Shown: one piece after another, positions 63,298-64,000 of the stretch
Layout: each line of letters opens with the position of its first letter
How positions within the stretch are numbered: position 1 is the stretch's first letter
Assembly (NCBI RefSeq): GCF_000010525.1
Contig: NC_009937.1
Location: forward strand, 1,555,501 to 1,619,500
From: Azorhizobium caulinodans ORS 571
Lineage (GTDB): Bacteria; Pseudomonadota; Alphaproteobacteria; Rhizobiales; Xanthobacteraceae
DNA length: 64,000 bases
Direction: 5' to 3'
Program-made: the position numbers and the translations under genes
Notes under the pieces: model-generated
Databases searched by the model: none
What the model was told of the DNA's origin: nothing
What the model saw: the letters and a program-made list of their open reading frames with translations, nothing else

Positions 63298-63624
63298 GCG
63301 GCCCCCCAAGATGAACGACTGTTCGGCATTGCTGCCAGGCTCAAGGATGAACAACGCAGAGCCGGTCAAGAGGTTCTGTTATCGCGCGATCTTAGAAGTG
63401 CCGAAGCGTCCGGTCGATGCCTTTCGGAGGCGCAGGATGTGGACCGCAGAACACAGATGCGCGGGGCCGTCTCCTTGGGCGGCGCGCCTCGTCGGACGCC
63501 AGCGCGGGGCGACATCGCAGGAACGTCTTGCGGATTCGCTACATTCCCTCACCCTGACGAAAGGCGCGGATGACATCGAGCCGTGACGGCCGGCGCGCCT
63601 TCGGTTCCGTGGGAGGAGACGCCA
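63298..63624. other. Gene-free interval between kinase and VOC gene
   Basis: Divergent promoter region. No convincing gene or strong repeat is seen. The first 72 bp could belong to the kinase if translation starts at TTG 63369. GGGAGGAGACGCC before 63625 is the ribosome site of the VOC gene. Confidence 0.4.
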
Positions 63625-64000
63625 TGACAAGCCCCAAGAACATGATCTGCCTGTGGTATGAGCGCGACGCCGAGGCGGCGGCCCGTTTCTACGCGCAGAC
63701 CTTTCCCGACAGCGCGGTGAAGGCCGTTTACCGCGCACCAACGGACTATCCGGCGGGCAAGGCGGGTGATGTGATAACCGTCGAGTTCACGGTGGCCGGT
63801 CTTCCCTGCCTCGGCCTCAATGGCGGCCCGGTCTTCCGGCACAACGAGGCCTTCTCCTTCCAGATCGCCACCGATGATCAGGCGGAAACCGACCGCTACT
63901 GGGATGCCATCGTCGGCAATGGCGGACAGGAAGGCGCCTGCGGCTGGTGCAAGGACCGCTGGGGCATTTCCTGGCAGATCACGCCTCGCGTGCTCACCCA
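63625..64000 (+). CDS. VOC-family (PhnB/glyoxalase-like) protein, truncated by window end
   Basis: The first 125 residues are visible: NMICLWYERDAEAAARFYAQ, then VEFTVAGLPCLGLNGGPVF, FSFQIATDDQAETDRYWDAI and WCKDRWGISWQITP. This is the PhnB-like / 3-demethylubiquinone-methyltransferase-like branch of the vicinal-oxygen-chelate fold. Function is unknown; such proteins bind metals or small metabolites. The C-terminus lies beyond the window. Confidence 0.9.

Overview
The window is high-GC (roughly two-thirds G+C), densely coded and read on both strands. Gene content (trimethylamine catabolism, PaoABC and IorAB-type molybdoenzymes, TreZY, a sugar-type ABC operon, many GntR/LysR/TetR/MarR regulators) suggests a metabolically versatile soil or plant-associated alphaproteobacterium of the Hyphomicrobiales. 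Xanthobacteraceae-like is my best guess, not a proof. No rRNA, tRNA, CRISPR array, prophage or insertion sequence was seen.

Region 1 (1-4950, +): a methylated-amine C1 module. It holds the end of a trimethylamine monooxygenase (tmm), a TMAO demethylase with DUF1989 and GcvT-like domains (tdm), formyl-tetrahydrofolate deformylase (purU) and a second GcvT-like protein (dmmD-like), closed by a hairpin terminator. Formaldehyde/THF-bound C1 released by demethylation can leave as formate through PurU.

Region 2 (5072-18864): an accessory detoxification/stress region. It has TetR-SDR-MATE, a broken RND pump fragment, a DUF1398 gene, a MarR regulator facing a chloroperoxidase-like hydrolase across a perfect 16-bp inverted repeat, three further alpha/beta hydrolases, an unknown 239-aa protein, an MFS exporter, a GlxA-type regulator, an aldo/keto reductase and a TehA-family transporter.

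Region 3 (18903-39252): a Tat-exported molybdenum aldehyde/N-heterocycle dehydrogenase with a tri-heme cytochrome c (iorA-iorB-cyt c order), SelO, a 2,819-aa two-partner-secretion-type adhesin with GLUG and MBG repeats, xthA, a cold-shock protein, and a second molybdenum hydroxylase, PaoABC.

Region 4 (39510-46114, +): treZ-treY, pyruvate kinase with a clear terminator, and a PEGA lipoprotein.

Region 5 (46132-60802): a catabolic block. A GntR regulator diverges from an IlvD/Edd dehydratase. A LysR regulator diverges from an operon encoding a Dabb protein, maleylacetate reductase, an ATZ/TRZ-type amidohydrolase, a 3-hydroxyisobutyrate-dehydrogenase-like reductase, hydroxyquinol 1,2-dioxygenase, a FAD-linked oxidase and a complete ribose-type ABC importer. 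The combination of a sugar-type importer, a deaminase-like amidohydrolase and a hydroxyquinol ring-cleavage pathway is the best candidate here for an uncharacterised pathway. The window ends with a YciI protein, an orphan hybrid histidine kinase and the start of a VOC-family gene.
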